In this document: positions 16,795-24,492 of the stretch, in pieces
Layout: every line of letters begins with the position of its first letter
How positions within the stretch are numbered: position 1 is the stretch's first letter
Origin: Arthrobacter sp. PAMC25564
GTDB taxonomy: Bacteria > Actinomycetota > Actinomycetes > Actinomycetales > Micrococcaceae
DNA length: 64,000 nt
Reading direction: 5' to 3'
NCBI RefSeq assembly: GCF_004798705.1
Contig: NZ_CP039290.1
Location: forward strand, 2,852,001-2,916,000
Notes under the pieces: generated by a model
Databases searched by the model: none
Seen by the model: the letters and a program-made list of their open reading frames with translations, nothing else
What the model was told of the DNA's origin: nothing
Program-made: the position numbers and the translations under genes

Positions 16795-17914
16795 TGTCCT
16801 GGCCGCCATGATGCCGGGCTGGCAGAAGGGTGACACCGCCGGCCTGGCCACCGTTGTGAGCACGTTCAAGTCAGCCCCGCGGCTTCCGGGCGCGTCGATG
16901 CTCGTCACCGCCGAGGGGGAAGCAGTCGGTTCCGTCTCCGGCGGCTGCGTCGAGGGCGCCGTGTACGAGCTGGCCACCCAGGTCCAGAAAGACGGCACCC
17001 CCGTCCTGGTTCGCTATGGGATCAGCGACGACGACGCGTTCGCCGTCGGCCTGACCTGCGGCGGGATCATCGACATCTTCGTCGAGCCGGTTTCCCGGCA
17101 AAGCTTCGCCCAGCTCGACGCCGTCAGGCAGGACATCGCCGGTGAGCGGCGCGTCGGCGTCGCCACGGTCATCGAACACCCGGACACCACGTGGTTGGGC
17201 CGGCACCTGATCGTGCGGCCGGACGGCTTTGAGGGCGACCTGGGTTCGGAGCGGGCCAACCACGCCGTGGGCGATGACACCCGGGGCCTGCTCGCCGCCG
17301 GCCGCTCCGGCATCCTGAGCTACGGCCCCGACGGGGAGCGGCTGGACACCGGGATGCGGGTCTTCTTCGCCAGCTACGCCCCGCCGCCGCGGATGCTGGT
17401 CTTCGGCGCGATCGACTTCGCCGCAGCCCTGGCCCGGCTGGGCACCTTCCTGGGCTACCGCGTCACGGTGTGTGATGCCCGGGCTGTCTTCGCCACCCCC
17501 GCACGCTTTCCCGATGCGGCGGAGGTCGTCAACGCCTGGCCGCACCGCTATCTTGCCGAGCAGCTGGCACAAGGCCTGGTGGATGAACGCACCGTGATTT
17601 GCGTCCTCACGCACGATCCGAAGTTCGACATTCCGCTGCTGGACGTTGCCCTGCGCGGCCGGCCGATCGCCTTCATCGGTGCCATGGGTTCGCGCCGGAC
17701 CCACACGGACCGGCTTGCCAGGCTGCGTGAGGCGGGCCTGGGCGAGGAGCAGCTGGCCAGGCTCCACAGCCCGGTGGGCCTTGACCTTGGCGCCCGTACG
17801 CCCGAAGAGACAGCGGTGTCCATCGCCGCGGAGTTCATCGCCAAGCAGTGGAACGGCAGCGGGGAACCACTCCGGCAACTCGGGGAACGGATCCACCACG
17901 ACGAGCAGGATTGA
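16787..17914 (+). CDS. coxF: XdhC/CoxF-family Mo-cofactor insertion factor
   Basis: 375 residues. The N-terminal XdhC_CoxI domain (STFKSAPRLPGASMLVTAEG, GSVSGGCVEGAVYE, LTCGGIIDIFVEP) is followed by the Rossmann XdhC_C domain (FGAIDFAAALARLGTFLGYR, FIGAMGSRRTHTDRL, GARTPEETAVSIAAEFIA). By family it binds and inserts sulfurated molybdenum cofactor into CoxL. It is the second XdhC-type protein of the operon and, unlike the first, lacks a YHS tail and has the more canonical cysteines. It starts at GTG within the coxG 3' end. It closes the continuous, overlapping cox operon. Confidence 0.88.
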   Translation: MRDVLAAMMPGWQKGDTAGLATVVSTFKSAPRLPGASMLVTAEGEAVGSVSGGCVEGAVYELATQVQKDGTPVLVRYGISDDDAFAVGLTCGGIIDIFVEPVSRQSFAQLDAVRQDIAGERRVGVATVIEHPDTTWLGRHLIVRPDGFEGDLGSERANHAVGDDTRGLLAAGRSGILSYGPDGERLDTGMRVFFASYAPPPRMLVFGAIDFAAALARLGTFLGYRVTVCDARAVFATPARFPDAAEVVNAWPHRYLAEQLAQGLVDERTVICVLTHDPKFDIPLLDVALRGRPIAFIGAMGSRRTHTDRLARLREAGLGEEQLARLHSPVGLDLGARTPEETAVSIAAEFIAKQWNGSGEPLRQLGERIHHDEQD

Positions 17915-17923
17915 CCGGCACCG

Positions 17924-18050
17924 GTGATCGGGACCGCTGCCCTGAGCCGGGGGCTGACGGCACTGCTGCTGGCAGCCTCGCTCTACACGGCGTTCCGCGC
18001 CGGCCGCGGCATCGACGGCAGTCACGTTCGCGGCGCTTGCAGCCTGATAT
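17924..18050 (+). pseudogene. Possible gene-start remnant: one hydrophobic helix then loss of frame sense
   Basis: From a GTG at 17924 about 30 residues look like a membrane-protein beginning (LSRGLTALLLAASLYTAFRA). After roughly residue 33 the frame becomes Ser/Cys-rich and non-protein-like, and it then runs antiparallel in sense to the next gene. It may be the stump of a membrane protein that once followed coxF. It could equally be chance; no family is assigned. Confidence 0.3.
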
Positions 18051-18105
18051 TACGGAGCAGCACGTCAACTTCGCGAGGTTGCTTGCTGTGCTGCAGGATG
18101 TATCC

Positions 18106-18807
18106 ATGCCCGGTATCCGCCCCGCCCTGTCCGTGTCCTGCGCCATCGCCCTCCGCGGCGCCGTGCAGGACGCCATCCTGCCCGCCTTCACCCGCGAAAC
18201 CGGAACCGTCGTCGACGCGCATTACGCCACGACCAGCGCCCTGGTCCAGGAGATCGACGCCGGCGCACGCCCCGACGTCGTCATCGGTATCGCCGCCGCG
18301 ATGGAACGGCTGGGCGACGCCGGGATCCTCGACGCCGGGACGCTGGCGCCGCTCGCCAAGGCCGGGATCGGTATCGCCGTCGGCCCCGGCACCCCCGTAC
18401 CGGACGTTTCGACGGTAGAGGCCCTCATCAGTGCACTGACCGCGGCCCGCTCCGTGGCCTACTCACGGAACGGACCCAGCGGCGTCTATCTCGCCCGGCT
18501 GATGCGGGAACTGGGCATCGCGGAAAAGGTCAACGAACGGGCCACCGTCGTCGAGACGGGGTTCACCGCGCTGGCACTGCTGGACGGGCGGGCGGACCTT
18601 GCGGTCCAGCAAGTGAGCGAGCTCCGCTACGTGCCGGAGGCGATAATCGCCGGGCCGCTCCCGGCTGCCGTCCAGCACTACACCGAGTTTTCCGCCGGTA
18701 TCGCTGCCGGCGCCCGGGACCACTCCGGCGCCGCGGCACTGCTGGCGTTCCTGACCGCCGGTCCGGCCCAGGCGGCATACTCCGCTGCGGGGCTGGAAGC
18801 CGGCTGA
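18106..18807 (+). CDS. ModA-like substrate-binding-fold protein without a signal peptide
   Basis: 233 residues of the type 2 periplasmic-binding fold, most like molybdate-binding ModA proteins: ALRGAVQDAILPAFTRETGT near the start, ARPDVVIGIAAAMERL, and SVAYSRNGPSGVYLARLM in the hinge region. There is no lipobox, signal peptide or membrane segment, and the protein begins almost directly in the first beta strand, so as read it would be cytoplasmic. ATG at 18106 has a weak GCAGGATG ahead; an in-frame GTG at 18088 is possible. No ModB or ModC gene is near. It may be an intracellular sensor, an orphan binding protein, or a truncated gene in this scarred region. Confidence 0.7.
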   Translation: MPGIRPALSVSCAIALRGAVQDAILPAFTRETGTVVDAHYATTSALVQEIDAGARPDVVIGIAAAMERLGDAGILDAGTLAPLAKAGIGIAVGPGTPVPDVSTVEALISALTAARSVAYSRNGPSGVYLARLMRELGIAEKVNERATVVETGFTALALLDGRADLAVQQVSELRYVPEAIIAGPLPAAVQHYTEFSAGIAAGARDHSGAAALLAFLTAGPAQAAYSAAGLEAG

Positions 18808-18832
18808 GGGGGCCGGGCGGCGGGGCCGGTCC

Positions 18833-19290
18833 GACGCAGAACGTCCGCTGGCCAACCGGCAGCTTGGCGATGTCCGACAACGTGGCCAGCCCGTATTTTT
18901 CAGCCGTTTCATTCGTCACGGCCAGGGCATACGTGTTGTTCAATGGAGCCTTCGCGACCCAGGTCAGGCCGTTGCCCAGATCCTCGTCATGGACCGCCTG
19001 CCATTGTGCGTCCTGCTCGGGGATCCCGGACGGGTGTCCCATGAACGAAAGCCAGGCGGTACCCGTGTAGTCCCAGAGGATGTCTGCTTTCCCGGCAAGC
19101 ATCGGGGACCGGGTGGGCTGGCTGCCGGGGACGTTTGTCAGGTCCGAAACCTCGAAACCGGCTGCCTTGACGGCGAGTACCGCCATCTGGCCCAGGATGA
19201 GCCCCTCGGTATTGTTCCGTCCGGTGACCGTCAGATGCGCCCCGGCTGCACCCGCAACGGACCGGATGGTGCCCGGCTCCCGCCGGTTTG
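18833..19290 (-). pseudogene. Osmoprotectant ABC transporter substrate-binding protein, truncated at both ends
   Basis: About 150 residues match the N-terminal lobe of OpuAC/ProX-type glycine betaine/choline-binding proteins (LTVTGRNNTEGLILGQ, NVPGSQPTRSPMLAGKADIL, DYTGTAWLSFMG, LNNTYALAVTNE, LPVGQRTFCV). The signal peptide and lipobox that should precede it are missing, and the frame of the only nearby ATG (19307) does not match. At the other end homology stops after TFCV at 18833, 25 bases from the stop of the convergent ModA-like gene, so the whole second lobe is gone. The protein cannot be functional. Confidence 0.8.
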
Positions 19291-19307
19291 TTCGATTTGA
19301 AGAGCAT

Positions 19308-19957
19308 CTACAGTCCCTTCGGACGGGCCACGTGTTCAACGACCCGTCCAACCCAGTCAATAAACAGCGCCAGCAGGGCAACCAGCAAGGATCCGACCAC
19401 CAGGACCGTGGGCAGGTTGAGCTGGACGCCCGTGGTGATCAGGATCCCCAGCCCGCCCCCGTTGGTAAAGGTGGCCAGGGCGGCGGTCCCCACCAGCAGC
19501 ACCAGCGCCGTGCGGATCCCGGCGGGCATGATCGGTACGGCCATCGGCAATTCCACCTTCAGCAGGACCGCGGCGGCGGTCATGCCCATGCCGCGGCCAG
19601 CCTCCACCAGCCGCTGGTCCACGTGCTGGAGTCCCACCATGGTGTTCCGGAGTACAGGTAATACCCGTACAGGACGAGGGAAATGACGGCGGCCCAGAAG
19701 CCGAATCCAAGCCAGAAGGCCAGGAGCACAACGAGCCCGATGGATGGCGCAGCCTGGCCGATGTTCGCCAGTACCAGCACCGGACCGCTCAGGAAGTGCA
19801 GGCTCTTGCGGGTCAAGGCAATTCCGAGCGGAACCGCCACGACCAGCACGATCACCGCCGCCAACAGCGTCAGCTGCAGATGTTCCAGGGTATGGGCCCA
19901 CAGGGCTGCGGGCGTCAGGGTCGTCAGTTCTGCCGGCGACAGGTCCGCGCTGAGCAA
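19308..19957 (-). pseudogene. Osmoprotectant ABC transporter permease, frameshifted
   Basis: A ProW/OpuCB-type membrane permease readable only in two frames. The first (from about 19957, best start TTG) gives HTLEHLQLTLLAAVIVLVVA and ends normally at SLVLYGYY. Near 19652-19658 the frame shifts and homology resumes with PVLRNTMVGLQHVDQRLVEA through the EAA-loop region to the C-terminus at 19308. The lost bases fit a four-base deletion at a CTG/CCTG repeat. The neighbouring binding-protein gene is also broken and no ATPase gene is present, so the transporter is dead. Confidence 0.8.
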
Positions 19958-20322
19958 CCATCAAGGAACATGCGCTGTGCGCCGGTTGTCTGTGGGCGGA
20001 ACCCGGTCCGCTCCATAGCGGCGCGCATGAGAATCCGCCGTTACCAGGCCACCCTGGTGCCGGCCATCGGCACGGATACCGTTACAAATATTGTTATGAC
20101 GGTGCTCTCGAGGGACGCCTCGGAGTGAAATCGCCGGAGCCCGTCGCCAGACGGACGGGGAGGAGGGCCAAGGCCATTTGGCTCCTCAGTGTTGCGGGTA
20201 ACCACCAAGCATGCCCGATTGGCATCGTTCACGCCGTCCACGGGCGCCGGCCTGCGCCGCAGCAGGGCCAGGGCTTTGGCCGGCGGAGGCGGGCCGGCCG
20301 CCGTCGGGCGTAAGCTCGTGGG
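19958..20322. other. 365-base intergenic region
   Basis: No convincing gene on either strand. It contains a locally AT-rich patch with ACAA-ATA-TTGT (20084-20094) flanked by non-concentric ACCGT/ACGGT (20078-20082, 20099-20103), probably the old promoter/operator of the decayed transporter. The right half is GC-rich and leads to the YciO-like gene without a recognisable promoter. Confidence 0.5.
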
Positions 20323-20943
20323 ATGGCGAGATACTTCGATGTGCATCCGGACAATCCGCAGGCCCGCTCCATCCACCAGGCGGTCGAAATCTTACGTTCG
20401 GGCGGCCTGATCGCCTATCCGACCGACTCCTGCTACGCCCTGGGTGCGCAACTGGGGAACAGGGAGGCGCTGGACCGGATCCGCGCCATCCGGCACCTTG
20501 ACGACAAACACCACTTCACCCTGGTCTGCAAGGACTTTGCGCAGCTCGGGCAGTTTGTGCAGATCGACAACGATGTGTTCCGCAGTATCAAGGCCGTCAC
20601 GCCTGGCAGCTATACCTTCATCCTGCCCGCCACCAAGGAGGTCCCCAAGCGGCTGCTGCACCCGAAGAAGAAGACCGTCGGCGTGCGCATCCCGGACAAC
20701 CATGTGGTTCAGGCCCTGCTGGCCGAGCTCGGCGAACCCCTGCTGTCCAGCACGCTGCTGTTGCCGGACGAGGAGGAACCGCTCACACAGGGCTGGGAGA
20801 TCAAGGAACGCCTCGACCATGTGCTGGACGCCGTGATCGATTCCGGCGATTGCGGGGCGGAGCCGACGACGGTCATCGACTTCTCCAGCGGGGTCGCGGA
20901 TGTGGTCCGGCGCGGAATGGGCGACCCTTCCCGGTTCGAATAG
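20323..20943 (+). CDS. YciO/YrdC/Sua5-family protein (threonylcarbamoyl-AMP synthase-like)
   Basis: 206 residues of the YrdC fold, closest in style to YciO: GGLIAYPTDSCYALGAQLGN near the N-terminus, KHHFTLVCKDFAQL, PGSYTFILPATKEVPKRLLH and KKKTVGVRIPDN. YrdC/TsaC makes threonylcarbamoyl-AMP for tRNA t6A37; YciO paralogs bind similar ligands but their role is less certain. Normal length and intact. It is followed by a convergent small membrane protein 42 bases on. A housekeeping TsaC is expected elsewhere in such genomes, so YciO is the safer label. Confidence 0.85.
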   Translation: MARYFDVHPDNPQARSIHQAVEILRSGGLIAYPTDSCYALGAQLGNREALDRIRAIRHLDDKHHFTLVCKDFAQLGQFVQIDNDVFRSIKAVTPGSYTFILPATKEVPKRLLHPKKKTVGVRIPDNHVVQALLAELGEPLLSSTLLLPDEEEPLTQGWEIKERLDHVLDAVIDSGDCGAEPTTVIDFSSGVADVVRRGMGDPSRFE

Positions 20944-20985
20944 GCCGGCACAGGCCCACGCCGGCGCTGGCCCGGCTGCTTCAGG

Positions 20986-21291
20986 TCAGGCGGACGCCGT
21001 ACCGCCCGGCAGACCGCCGCGTGAGTGGCGGTTCCGCCGCCAGCGGCGGACGAGATCCGCGACGGCCAGCACTCCGGCGAGGGGCGACAGAACGGCCGCG
21101 CCGTAGACGAACAGGAGCCAGGTGATAGTCATCAACGGCGTCTGGCTGGTGCTCAGCAGGGAGAGCCCGCCGAACAGTCCCAGGGTCCAGAAGATGACCA
21201 CTCCGGACAGCACGGCCGACGCGGGAAAATACTCGCTGGTCACGACGGTTTTCAAGGTATTCAAGGTTTTCAAGGTATTCAAGGTTTTCAT
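20986..21291 (-). CDS. Small two-helix membrane protein with a repetitive N-terminus
   Basis: 101 residues of unknown function. The N-terminus MKTLNTLKTLNTLKTV is made by a tandem DNA repeat. Two hydrophobic segments follow (ASAVLSGVVIFWTLGLFGGL and MTITWLLFVYGAAVLSPLAG), then a basic tail (RRWRRNRHSRGG), predicting a cytoplasmic C-terminus. GGAGGG three bases before the ATG gives strong support for the start. The N-terminal repeat uses TTG leucine and AAA/AAT codons, unlike the GC-rich remainder. Expression level or membrane topology may vary with repeat number, but that is inference. Confidence 0.75.
   Translation of the reverse strand: MKTLNTLKTLNTLKTVVTSEYFPASAVLSGVVIFWTLGLFGGLSLLSTSQTPLMTITWLLFVYGAAVLSPLAGVLAVADLVRRWRRNRHSRGGLPGGTASA
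21247..21290 (-). repeat. 18-bp tandem repeat at the start of the small membrane protein gene
   Basis: Two full and one partial (8-base) copies of GGTTTTCAAGGTATTCAA on the + strand, itself a doubled 9-mer (GGTTTTCAA/GGTATTCAA). Read on the - strand each 9-mer encodes K-T-L or N-T-L. The unit is a multiple of three, so copy changes keep the frame. Confidence 0.9.
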
Positions 21292-21544
21292 GGACCCTCC
21301 TCATGCCTGGCGGTGGGGAAAGTCCGCCGGGGTCCTTCCCAGTATGAGGCTCGCGGGGACCGGATCTCCGGAGATTGCGGAGGACGTGATGAAACTAACT
21401 CCGCCGGGGCCGGAGGCCTGGGGATCTTGACTTCCAGCTCAGCCAGGAACGCAGCCGCAAGCCGCCCGAATCCGTGGGCGATGATCCTGACCGGACACCC
21501 GCAGGCAACCGGGCACCACATTAGGCGAGACGGGTATCCGGCCC

Positions 21545-22507
21545 CTACACGGCGGCCCGCGCCCGCTGCAGGAAGGAATCAAGGACCCGGCCCGCGTTCT
21601 CCTGCATACGCCTGGATTCGCCCGCAGGAAGTTGCCGCCCCTTGGGACCGTTCAGCCGTTCGCCCAGGCAGAGCAGCGCCGCGAGGACCTCTGAGAGCTC
21701 GGAGTTGCCATCGGCACGCTGCCTCAGGAGTCTCAGGTGCGCCGCTTGGAGGCCCGGGCCGGGCGCGCAGCCCAGGTCGCGGTCGAAGAGCCGGCGGCAA
21801 CGGTCGTACGCCGAGAGGCCCTCCACCGGCAGGCCTGCCTGCTCGTAGGCCTTCACCAGCATGGTCCAGGCCCTTTCGTTGAGGGGTTCGGACCGGATGG
21901 CTTCCTGGGCCAGGCCGATGGCGACGGCGGGCTTGTCAAGCAGCGCCGCAGTCTCCGCGGCGAAGAGCTCTGCCGCCACCTTCTCGGCTTCATGCTGGCT
22001 GCGTGCTTCGTCAGCCCACTCGGAGGTCATTTCGAACGCCAGCAGCGGCTCGGCGGCTATTTCCAAGGCCTCCAACAACATCCGGTGGGCCTCGGCGGGC
22101 CCCGACCCGCCAGCTGCATGGACCAAGCGGCGGAAATTCGCGAGATCCAGGTCGACAAGCTGCGGATCCAGGACGTAGCCGCTGTTGGCGGTGCGGAGCG
22201 GTCCGGTCTTGGACTGGCCCGGCTGGATCGCACGGCGGACGCCGCTGATGTAGCTCTCCAGTGTTGCGACAGCGCCGTCGCTGGCACCCGGGCCCCAGAG
22301 GATTTCGATCAGTCGGGTCTTGGATACCGGCGTTCCAAGATTCAGCAGGAGGATTTCAAGAATATGCCGCGGCTTGCATCCGCCCATGTCCGCGGCAGTC
22401 AGCGTCTCGCCGTTCCGGCGAACTTCAAACGTTCCGAAAAGACGGACTGAAATTGACGGTGTAGCTCCGGCCTGGTTTTCCACGATGGTCTCCGATTCCC
22501 CAGACAA
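21545..22507 (-). CDS. SARP/BTAD-type transcriptional regulator
   Basis: 320 residues. After a 17-residue lead there is an OmpR-like winged helix (VRLFGTFEVRRNGETLTAAD, KPRHILEILLLNLGTPVSKT, ETLW-type ILWGPGASDGAVATLESYIS) followed by the bacterial transcriptional activation domain (DLANFRRLVHAAGG to AYDRCRRLFDRDLGCAPGPG). This is the small AfsR-like SARP layout without ATPase or TPR extension. SARPs usually activate secondary-metabolite genes by binding direct repeats about 11 bases apart. No biosynthetic cluster adjoins it here, so the target is unknown. Confidence 0.87.
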   Translation of the reverse strand: MSGESETIVENQAGATPSISVRLFGTFEVRRNGETLTAADMGGCKPRHILEILLLNLGTPVSKTRLIEILWGPGASDGAVATLESYISGVRRAIQPGQSKTGPLRTANSGYVLDPQLVDLDLANFRRLVHAAGGSGPAEAHRMLLEALEIAAEPLLAFEMTSEWADEARSQHEAEKVAAELFAAETAALLDKPAVAIGLAQEAIRSEPLNERAWTMLVKAYEQAGLPVEGLSAYDRCRRLFDRDLGCAPGPGLQAAHLRLLRQRADGNSELSEVLAALLCLGERLNGPKGRQLPAGESRRMQENAGRVLDSFLQRARAAV

Positions 22508-22659
22508 ACAAACGTAATCGGAAGGTGGAGGGTGGAATCACTGCCGAACAAAGCTGTACTGAGACGCTGTTCCCTCCGACCTTCCAATAACACCGTGACA
22601 CGCCAAAGTTGGCGCAACAAGCGCTGAAACTACCCGATCTTTTCGCCGGAGAAAGACGC

Positions 22660-22687
22660 GTACCGGTGTCAGTACCGCCGAGTACGC
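22660..22687. promoter_or_regulatory. Candidate SARP direct repeats
   Basis: GTACCG at 22660 and 22672 and GTACGC at 22682: three related hexamers at 12- and 10-base steps, roughly 150 bases upstream of the SARP start. The spacing resembles SARP sites and would suit autoregulation. Short motif, so weak evidence. Confidence 0.3.
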
Positions 22688-22772
22688 CTTCGGAACGGTA
22701 AGCGGGTAGTCAGCAGCCGAAGCAAGTAGATTTTCGCCGGAACACCGTGCTGTGGCGTTGAATACAGGACGG

Positions 22773-23756
22773 CTAATCCCTCTCGGTCATCTCTTCGGGA
22801 ACCGCCACGACATGCAGTTCAACACCGTCGCGCAGCACGCCCAGGTCCAGGGGCGCCCCGATGGCCTCGGCAAAAAGCAACTTCTGCAGGCTCTCGGCGT
22901 TGGACACGGACGTCGCGCCGACACTCAGGAGGACATCTCCGGAACGGAGGCCGGCACGTTCGGCCGGAGACCCGGCGAGGACCTCGACGACGAGCAACCC
23001 CTCACGGTGTCCGGTCCGGACCACGGCGCTGGCCTGGAGCTGGACGGGCGTGTTGACCAAGCCGAGGTAGGCCCGCCGGACGCGCCCGTCCTTGAGCAGT
23101 GAGGCAATGATGCGCCGGGAGGTGGCGTTGATGGGAACGGCCAGCCCCAGGCCGGCTCCGGCTACGGCCGTGTTGATGCCAACGATCCGGCTGCGGGCAT
23201 CCGCGAGCGCGCCTCCCGAGCTGCCCGCGTTGAGGGCGGCGTCGGTCTGGATGACATCCTCGATCATCCGGCGGTTGCGCCCGGACCAGACCGGGATCGA
23301 TCGGCCAAGGCCACTGACCACTCCGGCCGTCACGGAGCCCGACAATCCCAGGGGGTTGCCGACGGCGATGACCAGTTGCCCCACCTTGAGGGACTCGGCG
23401 TCGCCGAATTCGGCTGGCGTCGCGGTGGGAGCCTTGCCATGGACGACGGCGAGATCCGAGAGCGGGTCCGCGCCGACGACTTCCACCACAGTCCTGGTTC
23501 CGTCGGTATAAACCGCGTGGCCGTCCCGCATGCCGCCGACCACGTGGGCGTTCGTCAGGAGGTACCCGTCCGAGGTGAAGAGGACTGCCGAGCCTGCCCC
23601 GGCACGGGACCTGCCGTTGCGCCCGCTGCCCGTCATCTCGATCGCCGCAACGTGCGGGGTGACAGTCTCCGCTACCCGGATGACCGTCGCGGAATAGGAA
23701 TCCAGCGGGTCATCGGACGCGTCCGACCCAGGAACCCTGCTGATGACAGTGGCCAC
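22773..23756 (-). CDS. HtrA/DegP-like trypsin-family protease with PDZ domain, no export signal
   Basis: 327 residues. The S1C protease domain shows the His in LLTNAHVVGG, Asp in DPLSDLAVV and Ser in LNAGSSGGAL, then GLGLAVPINATSRRI, and a C-terminal PDZ domain (GLLVVEVLAGSPAERAGLRS). The GTG start is fixed by GGAGGT seven bases upstream; the protein then begins MATVISRVPGSDASDDPLDS with no signal peptide or membrane anchor, unlike most actinobacterial HtrA proteins. It is therefore probably cytoplasmic, or exported by another route. The role as a quality-control protease is from family knowledge. Confidence 0.87.
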   Translation of the reverse strand: MATVISRVPGSDASDDPLDSYSATVIRVAETVTPHVAAIEMTGSGRNGRSRAGAGSAVLFTSDGYLLTNAHVVGGMRDGHAVYTDGTRTVVEVVGADPLSDLAVVHGKAPTATPAEFGDAESLKVGQLVIAVGNPLGLSGSVTAGVVSGLGRSIPVWSGRNRRMIEDVIQTDAALNAGSSGGALADARSRIVGINTAVAGAGLGLAVPINATSRRIIASLLKDGRVRRAYLGLVNTPVQLQASAVVRTGHREGLLVVEVLAGSPAERAGLRSGDVLLSVGATSVSNAESLQKLLFAEAIGAPLDLGVLRDGVELHVVAVPEEMTERD

Positions 23757-23939
23757 GGTGCACCTCCTACGAACGGTACTTATCCAAGTCAACCACCGGC
23801 GTTGCACCGGTAGTCCCGCGCACCCTACGCCGTCAGAGAAATACGCCGCATGTCACGCGCCGGAGCAATAGTTCCGCCAGCCGCGGATCCGCCGCTAGGC
23901 TCGGAAGCAGACGAGCCCACCAGCCACAGGAGAACCTAC

Positions 23940-24434
23940 GTGAACCCAGCGTCCGCAACACCTGATCAGCTGCCTCCGCTGGGCCTCACCTGGGGTATCA
24001 AGCGCAGTTTCATCGCTTACATCAGGGACCTGCCGGACGGCACCGTCTCGGCGACGGACGGCGCCACGGTGGTCGAATCCAGCCTGTTCTGCTTCAGCCC
24101 CGAAGAATCCGACTATGACGTCGCTCTCGGCACCGGGGTGCTGCGCTTCCGCGGGGACGTCCGCCTCGCCGGGCACCACGGAATGTTGTTCGTCAGGCTG
24201 CTGGACCCGTGGATCGCGTTCACCGGCGGCCGCGGGGTCCTGTCCATCAGCACCGGCGGCCAGGGCCGTACCGCGGTAGGGTTTGTGCACGCCTCGGCGC
24301 CGCGCGAAATCGACGGATCCCTCGTCTGGGCGGACGTCGACGTCGTGATCTCCCCCGAGGGTGCGGAGCTGTTCGACGGGCAGTACGCGGCGCAACAGTC
24401 GATGGACCCCCTCTTCATCCGGGTGAAGGTCTAA
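23940..24434 (+). CDS. HtaA-domain protein (single domain, no signal peptide)
   Basis: 164 residues matching one HtaA domain (PF04213): LTWGIKRSFIAYIRDLPDGT at the start and a beta-rich body with VLRFRGDVRLAGHHGMLFVR and a terminal LFIRVKV. In Corynebacterium HtaA-type domains bind heme on the cell surface with conserved Tyr/His residues, and a Tyr and several His are present here. But no signal peptide, anchor or neighbouring heme transporter is seen, so the location would be cytoplasmic. The GTG start is set by CAGGAG seven bases ahead. A similar fold with another ligand is possible. Confidence 0.78.
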   Translation: MNPASATPDQLPPLGLTWGIKRSFIAYIRDLPDGTVSATDGATVVESSLFCFSPEESDYDVALGTGVLRFRGDVRLAGHHGMLFVRLLDPWIAFTGGRGVLSISTGGQGRTAVGFVHASAPREIDGSLVWADVDVVISPEGAELFDGQYAAQQSMDPLFIRVKV

Positions 24435-24492
24435 GGCCCCCAACACAGCCGCATCCCCACCTTCCTTCCGGACCGCGCCGCCGGATCCGTCC

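Noticed and set aside
17924..18418. A full 164-residue reading of the frame after coxF
   Set aside because: Only the first ~30 residues look real; the rest overlaps the ModA-like gene in another frame and is Pro/Ser/Arg-rich shadow.
18563..18832. Continuation of the osmoprotectant binding protein beyond TFCV
   Set aside because: The open frame continues, but the residues are antisense to the ModA-like gene and have no similarity to the missing lobe.
21288..21521. A 77-residue - strand frame in the gap before the SARP gene
   Set aside because: No ribosome binding site, it ends inside the ribosome site of the small membrane protein gene, and it has no family resemblance.
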